Made by a program: the position numbers and the translations under genes. The notes beneath the pieces are model-generated. The model made no database searches. It was given only the letters and a program-made list of their open reading frames with translations, and had not been told where the DNA came from. A stretch of DNA of 64,000 nucleotides from Thalassospira alkalitolerans (GTDB lineage: Bacteria; Pseudomonadota; Alphaproteobacteria; Rhodospirillales; Thalassospiraceae): positions 371,098 to 435,097 of the forward strand of contig NZ_JFKB01000002.1 in the NCBI RefSeq assembly GCF_002115745.1. The letters are read 5' to 3'. The first letter of the stretch is position 1. The number at the start of each line of letters is the position of its first letter. Below, piece by piece: positions 43,697 through 53,966 of this stretch.

Positions 43697-44644
43697 TCAG
43701 GCACGTTCGGGCAGGTTGTGCGCCCGGACATCGGGGGATGCGGATGGTGTTGGTAATACGGGTGCGGGTGTACGGCCTGACTGGATGATGAAGACACCAG
43801 ACAGGATCATCGCGGTTGCGAGGATGTCGATGGCGGAAACCGATTCGCCCAAAATCAGACTTCCGGTCAGAAGGCCGATGACCGGCGGGATATAAGTCAC
43901 CCCGGCGGTTTTCACCGCACCGAGTTTCCCAATCAGATAGTAGTAGCACATAAAGGCAAAGCCCGTGCCGAGCAGGCCCAGACCGGCGAACAGTCCGGTG
44001 GCGATTTTCCAGTCGGTAAAAATGGCACCGATCCCGTTGAAATCGGTGATCACCAGCAAGGTGGCCGACGCGAGGCCAAGCTGATAGGTGCAAAGTGCGA
44101 TCGGTGAAATGCCAAGCGGGCTTAAGAACTTGCGAACATAGACGAACGAAAGACCGACACAGCCAGACCCGATTGCAACATAAAGCACCCCGGTCAGATC
44201 AATGCCGGAAACGCCGGTATTCCATGGCTTTGCAATCACCAAAACCCCGGCAAAACCAAACAAAAGCCCGGTAACCGATCGCATATTGACCGGTTCGCTG
44301 CGCAGGAATATCGCCGCAGCAATAAAGGAAAACATCGGGATGGCACCGCTTAGCATTCCGGCGACACTGGATGGCAGCAGGGAAATACCCTTGGCAAAGG
44401 CAAAGTAATAAACGGTGGCCGCGAGGAGCGACATGATAACGAAATGATGCAGATAACGCAGATGCTGCCAATGCAGGGATTTTCTGGCAATCGCAAAGAC
44501 GAGGACCGGCAAAAAACCCATGATGACCCGTATCATCACGATCTGCATCGGCGAGATCAGGGTGCTTGCTGTCTTGTTAAACAGAAAGGTCAGGCCCCAG
44601 GCCAGGGCAAGGAGGCAAAAGACGATATAGGCGTTATTCTTCAT
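43697..44644 (-). CDS. EamA/DMT family transporter
   Basis: This 315-residue protein has about ten hydrophobic helices arranged in two EamA repeats, with GVTYIPPVIGLLTGSLILGESVS near the C-terminal repeat and LLPSSVAGMLSGAIPMFSF at the first. It is a probable small-metabolite exporter or importer, substrate unknown. It is divergent from the LysR regulator, 97 bases away, which probably controls it. The C-terminal tail is soluble and Pro-rich. Confidence 0.88.
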   Translation of the reverse strand: MKNNAYIVFCLLALAWGLTFLFNKTASTLISPMQIVMIRVIMGFLPVLVFAIARKSLHWQHLRYLHHFVIMSLLAATVYYFAFAKGISLLPSSVAGMLSGAIPMFSFIAAAIFLRSEPVNMRSVTGLLFGFAGVLVIAKPWNTGVSGIDLTGVLYVAIGSGCVGLSFVYVRKFLSPLGISPIALCTYQLGLASATLLVITDFNGIGAIFTDWKIATGLFAGLGLLGTGFAFMCYYYLIGKLGAVKTAGVTYIPPVIGLLTGSLILGESVSAIDILATAMILSGVFIIQSGRTPAPVLPTPSASPDVRAHNLPERA

Positions 44645-44741
44645 GGTCGGATCTTTCGTGGGGATGATGCCGTGATTGTAGGTCCGGCCCGGATCAGCTA
44701 CAAATCATGATATCTGGATCATGGAATAGAAAATCTGCATC

Positions 44742-45650
44742 ATGAGCTCATATCCACCGCTAAATTCTTTGCGTGCGTTCGAGGCATCTATTCGATTGAA
44801 TAGTTTTTCTCTTGCGGCAGAGGAGTTGAACGTGACGCCCGGCGCCATTGGTCAGCAGATCAGGAAGCTTGAGGATTGGCTTGGCGTTGAGTTGTTTACC
44901 CGTTCGGTCCGGCAGGTAAAGCCGACGGCAGATGGCCTTGAATATGCCGCACATATTCAACCCGCCTTGCAACAGATTGTGGATGCCAGTCAGCGGTTGC
45001 GAGGCCGACTGGATCAGTCGGTGCGTGTTGTTATGCCGCCAAGTTTTGCCGCAAAATGGTTTTCCAAGCGGATGGCGCGATTTTTGATCGATTATCCGTC
45101 GACGTCGCTGCATGTCGGCTCGTCATCGCAATACACGGATTTTGATCGTGATCCGGTTGATCTTGCTGTGCGTTATTTTGATGGCTGTGATGACAAACTT
45201 GAATCCGTTCTTTTGTATCGCGGGCGGGCGGCGGCATTTTGTTCGCCGGCCTATCGCGACAGGATCGGGCTTTGGCATCCGGCCGATCTTGCACGTGCGA
45301 CCCTGTTAAATGACATTTTGCATGATTGGTGGGCGGAATGGCTTGGCAGATTTGCCAGCATGAATGAGGCCGAAATTGCATCAATCAAGCATATCGATAT
45401 TGATCAGACATCCATGGCCATCGAGGCCGCCATCCATGAGCAGGGGGTGGTGATCGCCAATCCGCTTTTGGCCGAAGAGGATGTGATGGAAGGCAAACTG
45501 ATCCATCTGTTCCCTGAACAAGTCTTGATGGTGCCGTTGGGCTATTACCTGATCCATCCTAAAAATCGGGAATTGCGCGGGCAGGTAAAACTGTTTCGCG
45601 ACTGGCTGTTAAACGAGGCGCGGGAACTGACACTGGCGCAGAACCTGTAA
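44742..45650 (+). CDS. LysR-family regulator (GcvA-like)
   Basis: This 302-residue protein has the LysR HTH (FSLAAEELNVTPGAIGQQIRKLEDWLGVELFTRS) and a ligand-binding domain with RSVRQVKPTADG and LFRDWLLNEA at the ends, typical of the GcvA group. It faces the EamA gene, its likely target, with their control region between them. The ligand is not known. Confidence 0.88.
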   Translation: MSSYPPLNSLRAFEASIRLNSFSLAAEELNVTPGAIGQQIRKLEDWLGVELFTRSVRQVKPTADGLEYAAHIQPALQQIVDASQRLRGRLDQSVRVVMPPSFAAKWFSKRMARFLIDYPSTSLHVGSSSQYTDFDRDPVDLAVRYFDGCDDKLESVLLYRGRAAAFCSPAYRDRIGLWHPADLARATLLNDILHDWWAEWLGRFASMNEAEIASIKHIDIDQTSMAIEAAIHEQGVVIANPLLAEEDVMEGKLIHLFPEQVLMVPLGYYLIHPKNRELRGQVKLFRDWLLNEARELTLAQNL

Positions 45651-45682
45651 AAAAAAAGCCCCGCCAGATTGGCAGGGCTTTG
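45651..45682 (-). terminator. Terminator after purB
   Basis: AAAGCCCTGCC / GGCGGGGCTTT, a stem with one mismatch, is followed by a T8 tract on the minus strand, just past the purB stop. It also faces the LysR gene. Confidence 0.85.
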
Positions 45683-45705
45683 ATCTTGAATGGGTGTTGT
45701 TACCG

Positions 45706-47016
45706 TTAGTCGGTAAAGACACGGGCGAAAATCGTGTCGACATGCTTGGTGTGATAACCAAGGTCGAACAGGCCTTCGAGGGTTTCCATCGGGATTTTTG
45801 CCGTAACGTCTTTGTCGGTTTTCAAAAGCGACAAAAGATCGCCTTCGCGGTTCCAGACCTTCATCGCGTTACGCTGAACGATACGGTACGAATCTTCGCG
45901 CGAAACGCCATATTGCGTCAGCGTGAGAAGAACGCGCTGCGAGAAAACCAAGCCGCCCATCTGATTAAGGATTTCGTCCATCCGTTCCGGATAAACCACA
46001 AGGTTTTCCACAACATTGGTCAAACGCATCAGCGCAAAGTCGAGTGTCACGGTCGCATCCGGGCCGATATTGCGTTCGACCGATGAATGCGAAATATCGC
46101 GTTCATGCCAAAGGGCAACGTTTTCCATGGCCGGGATTGCCATCGAACGCACAAGGCGCGCCAGACCGGTCAGGTTTTCGGTCAGGATCGGGTTGCGTTT
46201 GTGCGGCATCGCCGACGAGCCTTTCTGGCCCTTCGAGAAGAATTCTTCGACTTCGCGAACTTCGGTCCGCTGCAAGTGACGAATTTCGGTCGCCAGATGC
46301 TCGATCGAGGAAGCCACAACGCCAAGGGCAGCAAAATAGGCCGCATGGCGGTCGCGCGGGATCACCTGGGTTGATACCGGTTCAACCGCAAGACCGAGTT
46401 TATCCGCAACATGTTCTTCGACGCGCGGGTCGATGTTGGCGAATGTGCCAACGGCTCCGGAAATCGCACAGGTGGCGATTTCTTCGCGGGCCACCACAAG
46501 GCGGTTACGGTTACGTTTGAATTCGGCATAGAAGGTCGCAAGCTTCAGACCAAAGGTCACCGGTTCGGCGTGGATGCCGTGTGAACGGCCCATGCAGGCG
46601 ATGTCTTTGGTTTCATAGGCACGCTTTTTAAGGGCGGCCAGAAGTTTGTCCATGTCTTCAATCAGGATGTCGGTTGCCTGAACCAGCTGCACGTTAAAGC
46701 AGGTGTCCAGAACATCCGAGCTGGTCATGCCCTGATGAACAAAGCGAGCTTCATCACCGACCTGTTCTGCCAGTTCCGTCAGGAAGGCGATCACGTCGTG
46801 TTTGACTTCGGCCTCGACGGTGTCGATGCGGTCGATACGGTCCTGGGTATAGGGCTTGTTGCCTTTTTCCCAGACCAGTTTCGCAGAAGCAGTAGGGATA
46901 ACACCCAACTCGGCCAGTTTGTCGGCAGCGTGTGCCTCGATTTCAAACCAGATACGGAATTTGTTCGCCGGTTCCCAGATTGATGTCATCTGTGGACGGG
47001 AATAACGGGGGATCAT
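45706..47016 (-). CDS. purB: Adenylosuccinate lyase
   Basis: This 436-residue protein is in the fumarase/aspartase superfamily: SSDVLDTC, MGRSHGIHAEPVTFGLK with the catalytic His, and GSSAMPHKRNPILTENLTG as the signature loop. It splits SAICAR and adenylosuccinate, twice used in purine synthesis. The ATG at 47016 (MIPRYSRP) has GGAGG upstream. It lies apart from the main pur row. Confidence 0.95.
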   Translation of the reverse strand: MIPRYSRPQMTSIWEPANKFRIWFEIEAHAADKLAELGVIPTASAKLVWEKGNKPYTQDRIDRIDTVEAEVKHDVIAFLTELAEQVGDEARFVHQGMTSSDVLDTCFNVQLVQATDILIEDMDKLLAALKKRAYETKDIACMGRSHGIHAEPVTFGLKLATFYAEFKRNRNRLVVAREEIATCAISGAVGTFANIDPRVEEHVADKLGLAVEPVSTQVIPRDRHAAYFAALGVVASSIEHLATEIRHLQRTEVREVEEFFSKGQKGSSAMPHKRNPILTENLTGLARLVRSMAIPAMENVALWHERDISHSSVERNIGPDATVTLDFALMRLTNVVENLVVYPERMDEILNQMGGLVFSQRVLLTLTQYGVSREDSYRIVQRNAMKVWNREGDLLSLLKTDKDVTAKIPMETLEGLFDLGYHTKHVDTIFARVFTD

Positions 47017-47059
47017 GCAGTCGCCTCCGGGCAATGTGGTTGGGTGCCGGATATGATCT

Positions 47060-47098
47060 GGATGCGTGATCAGGATACGCGATCAGGATGCGCGATCT
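47060..47098. repeat. 13-bp tandem repeat, three copies
   Basis: GGATGCGTGATCA, GGATACGCGATCA and GGATGCGCGATCT are consecutive copies of a 13-bp unit between purB and the HD-GYP gene. They sit 44 bases before the purB start, so they could affect its promoter. They may also vary in number between strains. Confidence 0.6.
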
Positions 47099-47310
47099 TG
47101 GGCCGGCACGCTTTCATCGGGTCGGATAGTCCATTCCGCGCGGGTTGGCAACCCTGCATAGAGGCATGACAGCCCCGTGATTGCTTTTTTACCGGTCGGA
47201 AGCTTGCGATCTGCTAAGATTATCTCAATCTCCTAAGGGATATAGTCTGTGAAACGATCATTCCAGAATGAAGGGCGGCGAACCGTTCTGTTGGCAAGTG
47301 GACATAAACG

Positions 47311-49062
47311 ATGACGCGTATAACGGATGATTTGAAAGATCGTCCAACTGGCGTAACGCCCACCCGGAATACAGATGCGCGTTATCTTGCGCAGCTGGTT
47401 GATCTTGGCATTGCCCTTTCGGCCGAACAGGGCCGGGAAGAGCTTAATCAGAAAATCCTGTTGGCAGCGCGGCAGTTTACCAATGCCGATGGTGGTTCGC
47501 TTTATCTGGTCAACAAGGACGAGACCGAACTTCAGTTTCGCATTCTGGTCAATGATACGCTTGATACGTTTTTTGTCTCGGGCCGGGAAAACCAAAAACC
47601 GTTTCCGTCCTTGCCGTTATATGATGGGCAAGGCAATCCCAATCACAAGAATATCGCAACCTATGTCGCGCTAAGCGGTAAATCGATCAATATTGATGAT
47701 GCGTATATCGCACAGGGGTTTGATTTTTCCGGTACGCGGGCCTTTGACGCCAAAACCGGTTATCGGTCGAAATCGTTTCTGACCGTCCCGCTGAAAAATA
47801 CACGCGGCACTGTGATTGGTGTTTTGCAACTGATCAATGCGCGCGACGATGTCGGCAATGTCATTGCCTTTGACCCGTTGATTGAACCGATCATTAATGC
47901 GCTGGCCAGTCAGGCAGCCGTCGCACTTGAAAACACGCGCCTTTTGCGGGCGCAACGCGATCTGATGGAAAGTTTCGTGCGTGTATTGGGCCAAGCGATT
48001 GACGCCAAATCACCCCATACAGCCCATCATTGTGAAAAAGTTCCGATTATTGCCCGCATGCTTGCCAAGGCGGCCGTGGATGAAAAGCAAGGGACGTTTT
48101 CGAATTTCTATCTGACCGATATGGAATGGCACGAACTTGACCTTGCCGCCTGGCTCCATGATTGCGGCAAGATCACAACGCCTGATCATGTGGTTGAAAA
48201 GGCCACCAAACTTGAAACCATCCATAACCGTATTCATGAAATCCGCACCCGGTTCGAAGTTCTTCGCCGGGATGCTGAAATCGACATGTTAAAGCGTAAA
48301 TTGGCGGGCGAGGATAGCGCGATTTGCGACGCGGATTTCAAAGCGCGCGTTGCCGAGCTTGAAAGTCAGTTTGCGATGGTGGCCCAAAGCAATATCGGCG
48401 ATGAAAAACTTGACGACGATGCGATTTTTGCCCTGCACGAAATCGGGGAACAGACATGGCTATGTCATTTTGACCGGACGGTCGGGCTTTCCTGGGCAGA
48501 AAATCAGCGCTTGTCGGAAGACGACCGGGCACAATGCAGCCAGCCTGGTGTCGAAAAGCTTCTTGATGATCGCAAGGATCACCTTTATGGCCGCTTGAAC
48601 CGGGGCGAGCGATATAACCTGTCGATACCGCACGGCACGCTGACATCCGAGGAACGCAAGCTGATCAATGATCATGTTGTGGTGACACAGGAAATGTTGG
48701 CCCAATTACCCTATCCCAAGGAATTGCAAGGTATTCCGGCGATTGCCGGAAACCATCATGAAAAAATGGATGGGTCAGGTTATCCTAATGGATTGCGGGG
48801 CGAAGACATGGGGGTTCTCGAAAAGGTGATGGTGATTGCCGATATTTTCGAAGCCCTGACCGCCGTAGATCGGCCGTATAAACGTCCCAAAATGTTGTCG
48901 GAATGCATCGCGATCCTTGCCGGTATGCGTGACAAGGGACAGATCGACAATGAATTGTTCGATTTGTTGCTTTCAAGCGGGGTCTATCTTGATTATGGGC
49001 GAAACTATTTACAGCCAGATCAGTGCGATGAAGTTGATATCGCGCAGTTTTTAAGCCGGTAA
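47311..49062 (+). CDS. GAF/HD-GYP phosphodiesterase-like protein
   Basis: This 583-residue protein has a GAF domain (about 28-210) and an HD-GYP domain: HHCEKVPIIARM (239-250), HDCGKI (283-288) and, much later, HHEKMDGSGYPNGL (482-495) with IADIFEALTAVDRPYKR. HD-GYP enzymes degrade cyclic-di-GMP to GMP or pGpG. The distance of about 195 residues between the HD and HHE motifs is far longer than usual, so an insertion of roughly 130 residues is present. The GAF domain suggests a small-molecule or redox input. It stands alone on the plus strand. Confidence 0.88.
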   Translation: MTRITDDLKDRPTGVTPTRNTDARYLAQLVDLGIALSAEQGREELNQKILLAARQFTNADGGSLYLVNKDETELQFRILVNDTLDTFFVSGRENQKPFPSLPLYDGQGNPNHKNIATYVALSGKSINIDDAYIAQGFDFSGTRAFDAKTGYRSKSFLTVPLKNTRGTVIGVLQLINARDDVGNVIAFDPLIEPIINALASQAAVALENTRLLRAQRDLMESFVRVLGQAIDAKSPHTAHHCEKVPIIARMLAKAAVDEKQGTFSNFYLTDMEWHELDLAAWLHDCGKITTPDHVVEKATKLETIHNRIHEIRTRFEVLRRDAEIDMLKRKLAGEDSAICDADFKARVAELESQFAMVAQSNIGDEKLDDDAIFALHEIGEQTWLCHFDRTVGLSWAENQRLSEDDRAQCSQPGVEKLLDDRKDHLYGRLNRGERYNLSIPHGTLTSEERKLINDHVVVTQEMLAQLPYPKELQGIPAIAGNHHEKMDGSGYPNGLRGEDMGVLEKVMVIADIFEALTAVDRPYKRPKMLSECIAILAGMRDKGQIDNELFDLLLSSGVYLDYGRNYLQPDQCDEVDIAQFLSR

Positions 49063-49211
49063 GGTTGGATAGAACGTCGCCGGTGAATTCGACTGGCTGT
49101 CAGATTGGGGAGGGCCAGTGATCCTCCCTCTAAAAGGTAATAATAACTATTTGCAACTTGGTGTGGCTGGTGTATGTCAGCAGGAACAAGTTCACCTTCC
49201 TGTCTGTTTTC

Positions 49212-49745
49212 ATGACCTTTTTTGCGTCCCATCAGATATCGGCAAACCTTGTTCGCACCTTTGAAAAGGAACGGGCATCTTTGTTGCGTCTGGCCATGCG
49301 CAAGCTTGGCAACCCGGACGAGGCAAAGGATATCGTGCAAGATGCCTTTGTCCGGATCGCAGGGGTCAAGGACAGGGAAGAACCAATCAGCGATCCACCT
49401 GCATTCCTTAGAACTGTGGTTCTTAATCTGATCCGAGACCGCCAAAGACGGCGCAAGACAGGACAGATTGTCGAATTGAAGGGGGATTGTGATCCGTTGG
49501 AATGGACGGCTGAGGACAGCCCGTCCGCTGAAAACGTGATCTATCACCGTCAACGGTTGCGGGCGTTCGAGCAGGCTGTAAAGTCACTGCCAACGCGATC
49601 CAGAGAAATATTCATCTTGCGTAAGTTGCATGGTAAGACCCATGACGAAATTGCATCTACAACCGGTTTGTCCAAGGCTGCGATTGAAAAGCATCTTTAT
49701 CGTGCGATGACGACATGCCGGGATTTGATGAAACACTATGACTAG
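49212..49745 (+). CDS. FecI-type ECF sigma factor
   Basis: This 177-residue protein has sigma-70 region 2 (ASLLRLAMRKLGNPDEAKDIVQDAFVRI) and region 4 (LPTRSREIFILRKLHGKTHDEIASTTGLSKAAIEKHL). It is followed by FecR and a TonB-dependent receptor, the classic iron-starvation/surface-signalling set. I use the ATG at 49212; a GTG at 49158 is also open, but its added residues have no family match. No Fur box was identified by eye. Confidence 0.85.
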   Translation: MTFFASHQISANLVRTFEKERASLLRLAMRKLGNPDEAKDIVQDAFVRIAGVKDREEPISDPPAFLRTVVLNLIRDRQRRRKTGQIVELKGDCDPLEWTAEDSPSAENVIYHRQRLRAFEQAVKSLPTRSREIFILRKLHGKTHDEIASTTGLSKAAIEKHLYRAMTTCRDLMKHYD

Positions 49746-49748
49746 GCC

Positions 49749-50831
49749 ATGCGCATGACCGGCAATCATCATACCGGCCAAAATCCGGAAATATCAAATC
49801 AGGAAGGTCCGACGGACCTTCTTGTCGATCAGGCAATTGCATGGCTTGCGCGTGATGGTGTGGATGTTCCGGGAACCAAAACGCATGATGCTTTTCAGGT
49901 TTGGTGTGATCAAAGCCCCGCTCATGACCGGGCTGCCCGACAGGTTCGGGCGTTCCTTGCCGATAGCAGCTTTGACGATGTTCTGCGCAAATTTGATACA
50001 GCATCCTTAAATGACGGCAAAGCAGGGGCGCGGACGATGTCGGCAGGAATGCCGTCGCCATCATCGCATGCACGCCCTTTGAGGCGCGATACGGGGCGAA
50101 TGGGATCGCGGATGCGCAGCGTATTTGCCGGGGCGGCGGCGGTATGTGCAGCCGTTCTGGTCGCGGTGGTAACATTGTCCCCGGCAGATCACAGTACCCA
50201 TCCGGGCTATATCGCGGCCAATACCGCATCGGTAACCCAGGCATTGCCAGATGGCAGCACGTTGCAGCTTGCACGCGGGACGGAACTTTATTGGGAATTT
50301 TCCAAGCGCGAACGCCTCATCACCCTTGATAAGGGGGCGGTGGTTATTTCGGCCGCGCCAAATCGGGATCGCCCGCTTGTCGTGACAACGCCCCAAAGCC
50401 GGGTAAGTGTTGTTGGTACACGCTTTGTCGTGATCGGCGATGACAACACCAGTGAAGTTGGCGTTGCCGAGGGAACGGTTCGGGTGACACAGCAACAATC
50501 GCCACCCGCGCGCGAGGTAACCTTGCATGCCGGGGATGGCGTTGTGGTGTCGGGTGACGGCGATGTGCGCCTGCGCGATTTTGACGGGGCCAGTATCGAA
50601 CAGGTCCTTGTCGGCTGGCGCGTGTTTTCGGGCGCTAGTCTGATTGATGTGATCCATGCGGTGAACCGCCAAAGCGGCACGGAAATTTTGCTTGATCCCC
50701 GTCTTTCCGATCTGGAAATTCGAGGGCGCTTTAATGTTGCCGATGCAACGGCGTCACTGGACCTTTTGACCAGAACAATCAGAGCAAAAGTCATCAACCT
50801 TCCGTTTGGTTATCGTCTGCTGACGCGTTGA
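49749..50831 (+). CDS. FecR-type anti-sigma factor
   Basis: This 360-residue protein has an N-terminal cytoplasmic part with the FecR-like sequence FQVWCDQSPAHDRAARQVRAFL, one membrane helix (about 122-142, VFAGAAAVCAAVLVAVVTL) and a periplasmic FecR domain (LPDGSTLQLARGTELYW). It ends in an STN-like segment (LLDPRLSDLEIRGRFNVADATASLDLLTRTI). It relays the receptor's signal to FecI. It starts 3 bases after the sigma gene. Confidence 0.88.
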   Translation: MRMTGNHHTGQNPEISNQEGPTDLLVDQAIAWLARDGVDVPGTKTHDAFQVWCDQSPAHDRAARQVRAFLADSSFDDVLRKFDTASLNDGKAGARTMSAGMPSPSSHARPLRRDTGRMGSRMRSVFAGAAAVCAAVLVAVVTLSPADHSTHPGYIAANTASVTQALPDGSTLQLARGTELYWEFSKRERLITLDKGAVVISAAPNRDRPLVVTTPQSRVSVVGTRFVVIGDDNTSEVGVAEGTVRVTQQQSPPAREVTLHAGDGVVVSGDGDVRLRDFDGASIEQVLVGWRVFSGASLIDVIHAVNRQSGTEILLDPRLSDLEIRGRFNVADATASLDLLTRTIRAKVINLPFGYRLLTR

Positions 50832-50989
50832 TTCCTTCCTGTCGATATTGAAATGCCGGGCACTGAATTTATCGGTGACACCCGCATTTTGTTCATATTT
50901 CAAAAAAAGATGGAAAAAGTTGTCCGGTTCCTGTCTTGCCCTGCGTCCATAAGTGCGAGTGATACGCAATAACTTTTGGGCAACGCCGA

Positions 50990-53890
50990 ATGATGACTTC
51001 CGGACAACATAATAAACCGACTGCACGTGATATCGGGAAAACGGGCAGGGCTGTTGCGTGGAAGGATTTCATGTTTTGTGCGGTCGCAACCTCGGTATTG
51101 TTTGGTGCTGTGCCCGTGACATCATTGCACGCCCAGGAAAAACCGGTTGTCGATACGCCGGTCCAGCCCCGGACTGTTGCGACATACCGTTTTGACATTC
51201 CGTCCCAGTCGCTGATGCGGGCGCTGGAGCTTTTATCCCAGCAGGCGGGCATTCCGTTTTCGGTTCAGGATGGAACCAATCTGGCGATAAATGGTCAATC
51301 GGTTGTCGGTCGTTTTAGCATCGAAAATGCCTTGTTGTTGATGCTTGAAGGCACCGACGTGACTTTTGCGGTTGCCGATGGTGTTTTGGTTATTTCGCCG
51401 AAACTTTCGACGCAATCTTTGGGCGGGGAAGTTGTTACCGCCCCGGTTTCGGTAAGTGCCAGCCGAACACCAACCTTTCAGTTGGGAAGCGGGGCAGCAA
51501 GCGGGTCAACAGTCTATGGCGAGGAAATGATTGATGCGCAGGTTCAAGGAAGCAGCGATCCAAATATGCTGTTTCGGGCCAACCCGAATGTTCAGTATGT
51601 GGTCAGCGGACAACGCGGCGAAGAAGGTGCAACTGCCGTCGCCGAACAGGATTTGCGTCCGCAAAACATAAGTATCTCGGGGGCTGGGGTTGATCAGAAT
51701 AATTTCAGGCTCGACGGGGTCGGGATCAATTCGTTTGGTGGTGCCGAGTCGAACTACAACGATTCAAACATGCCCGAAGACGATGACAATTCCATCAATG
51801 CCGATACGCTGCATGGCTTGCACCCGCAGACGGTATATGTGGATTCCAATGTTTTGGAACGAGCAGAAATCATCGACAGTAACGTGTCGGCCAAATATGG
51901 CGGGTTTCAGGGGGGCGTGGTTAATTACAAGGTTAAAGACCCCTCGGATGAGCTGACCTTTGGTGCAAGTATCAAGCGCGGCGGCTCGAACTGGAACGAC
52001 TATCACCTTAAATCGGATGAGACGCCCGACACCGATACAAGAGAACCCGAATACGAAAAATGGTTCTATAGCGCATCGGCCAGTACGCCGCTTGATGACA
52101 ATTGGGGGATGCTGGTTTCCGCCGGTCGGCGTACAGCGGAAACGACCAAAACAGCCGGGGACAAGTATTACGGTCGTCAGGTGACGACAAACACCAAAGC
52201 CGACAATGTTCTTGGGAAACTGCGATACGAAAATGATACCGGAACGGCACTAACCACACAGTTTGTGTACGCGCCTTATGCGCAGGAATTTGAAGCGTCG
52301 GAAAACTATGACAGCAAAATGGATATTATCGGCAATGGGCTGACCACGTATGTCGGGCTGGAAAAGCCGTTCGAATATGATGGTTATGGGGTTTCCAACC
52401 TGTTTCTTGATACCAAGCTGTCTTACAACACGTCGGAAAATGCACGCGATTCTGAAAGCAATGTGCGCCGTCAGGTTAGTACATCTGTTGCCGGTTCCAA
52501 ATATGCCGACTTTTGCGACTCCAGCACATGTGTGACCGGCTGGTATGGCGACCTTGCCCAAACCCAGCGTGATGTCGGTTACACCGCCGACCTTACCGGT
52601 GATGTTTGGGGGGGGAACTTCTTGTTGGGGACGGATATTCATCACCTAAGCGGAACCCGCGAACGGTCCGAGGATGCGTATTACGCAACCACGCGGACGA
52701 CTGGTACCAATGTGGTTTGCGGGACTGCCGGTGACATTTTTTGCGATGACGGCGATCAGGCCAACCGGCGGCGCGTCAAATACGAAGCATTTTCCGGCAG
52801 TGTCAGTCTGGTGACGGCGGCCCTTTATAATGAATACACCTTCACTTTCGATGATGTGCCATTTGGCGAGTTTGAAGTCCGCCCGGGCGCGCGTCTTGAA
52901 CGTGAAACCTATCTTGGTAACACCAATCTGGCCCCGCGCTTGACGGCGACTTATTACACTGATTGGGATATCAGCTTTACCGCAGGCTGGAACCGTTATT
53001 ACGCGGCAAATATGCTGAGCTATGCGTATCAGGATGCGACACCGGCAACCGTTTCACAAACACGGACCGCCGATACGACGACGACACCGGGGTCTGTGAT
53101 TTTTTATGATGACTGGGCGGCGTCTTCGACGGGCGTAAAACGATCTTTTAGTGGCTCTGGCCTAAAGACCCCGTTTTCTGACGAGCAAACCGCAGCCATT
53201 TCGTTTCCATTGCCATTTTTGGGCGGGACAACGCGTTTGAAATGGATGGAAAGAAAGGGCCGTGATCAGTTTTCGCGTGATAGCACCGATAGTGGATCGA
53301 CCGAATATAATCTGTCGAATGAAGGGTCGAGCCTTTACACATCCTATTCGGCGGAATGGAGCCGGGAAATCGGATCGGGCCCGTTTGGCGGGCGGCATGT
53401 TTTCAATATCAACGGGCAATATTCGGAACGTCGCACGTCAAATAACAGCTATTACGTGACCAGCGATGAGACCGAAAACGTGGCCTATAACGGTCAGGTT
53501 ATATCAAGCATGGATCTATCGGTTCTGACCGGAAATCTGGACGAACCGATTTTTTTTAATGCCAGCCTGTTTTCAAGTTTTGATGATGATCGTCTGCGTA
53601 CCGGTCTGACGGGGCGCTATACCATGGCCTATACCACCATCACCGATAGCGGCTCCAACACCACGATTGATGGGGAAAGCTATGATTTGTACGAGGATGG
53701 TGACGCCAAGGCGCGTTTCGATCTGGATATGACGCTGGATTATGACGTCATCCATGAAGAACACGGGGTTCTGACCCTGAACGCATCTATTGAAAATGTT
53801 CTGAACCGTGGTGGTGCCCACACGCTGTCATCATCGACCCCCTATCGCAAGGGTCGGACAGTCTGGCTTGGCCTGACTTACGCCTATTGA
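50990..53890 (+). CDS. TonB-dependent receptor with STN signalling domain
   Basis: This 966-residue protein has an N-terminal secretion signal, an STN domain (FDIPSQSLMRALELLSQQAGIPFSVQ, about 64-135), a plug domain and a large beta-barrel ending in an aromatic residue. It would import a siderophore or similar ligand and signal to FecR through its STN domain. The plug begins near 175 (SGSTVYGEEMIDAQVQG). The ligand cannot be read from sequence. It follows fecR by about 158 bases and precedes an HtrA-like gene by 76 bases. Confidence 0.92.
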   Translation: MMTSGQHNKPTARDIGKTGRAVAWKDFMFCAVATSVLFGAVPVTSLHAQEKPVVDTPVQPRTVATYRFDIPSQSLMRALELLSQQAGIPFSVQDGTNLAINGQSVVGRFSIENALLLMLEGTDVTFAVADGVLVISPKLSTQSLGGEVVTAPVSVSASRTPTFQLGSGAASGSTVYGEEMIDAQVQGSSDPNMLFRANPNVQYVVSGQRGEEGATAVAEQDLRPQNISISGAGVDQNNFRLDGVGINSFGGAESNYNDSNMPEDDDNSINADTLHGLHPQTVYVDSNVLERAEIIDSNVSAKYGGFQGGVVNYKVKDPSDELTFGASIKRGGSNWNDYHLKSDETPDTDTREPEYEKWFYSASASTPLDDNWGMLVSAGRRTAETTKTAGDKYYGRQVTTNTKADNVLGKLRYENDTGTALTTQFVYAPYAQEFEASENYDSKMDIIGNGLTTYVGLEKPFEYDGYGVSNLFLDTKLSYNTSENARDSESNVRRQVSTSVAGSKYADFCDSSTCVTGWYGDLAQTQRDVGYTADLTGDVWGGNFLLGTDIHHLSGTRERSEDAYYATTRTTGTNVVCGTAGDIFCDDGDQANRRRVKYEAFSGSVSLVTAALYNEYTFTFDDVPFGEFEVRPGARLERETYLGNTNLAPRLTATYYTDWDISFTAGWNRYYAANMLSYAYQDATPATVSQTRTADTTTTPGSVIFYDDWAASSTGVKRSFSGSGLKTPFSDEQTAAISFPLPFLGGTTRLKWMERKGRDQFSRDSTDSGSTEYNLSNEGSSLYTSYSAEWSREIGSGPFGGRHVFNINGQYSERRTSNNSYYVTSDETENVAYNGQVISSMDLSVLTGNLDEPIFFNASLFSSFDDDRLRTGLTGRYTMAYTTITDSGSNTTIDGESYDLYEDGDAKARFDLDMTLDYDVIHEEHGVLTLNASIENVLNRGGAHTLSSSTPYRKGRTVWLGLTYAY

Positions 53891-53966
53891 AAAATTTCCG
53901 CATCAATCCCGCCGGGGGCCTTTCTGTGCCTGTGTTCCGGTAAAACCCGCTTGTGAGATCGAAAAA

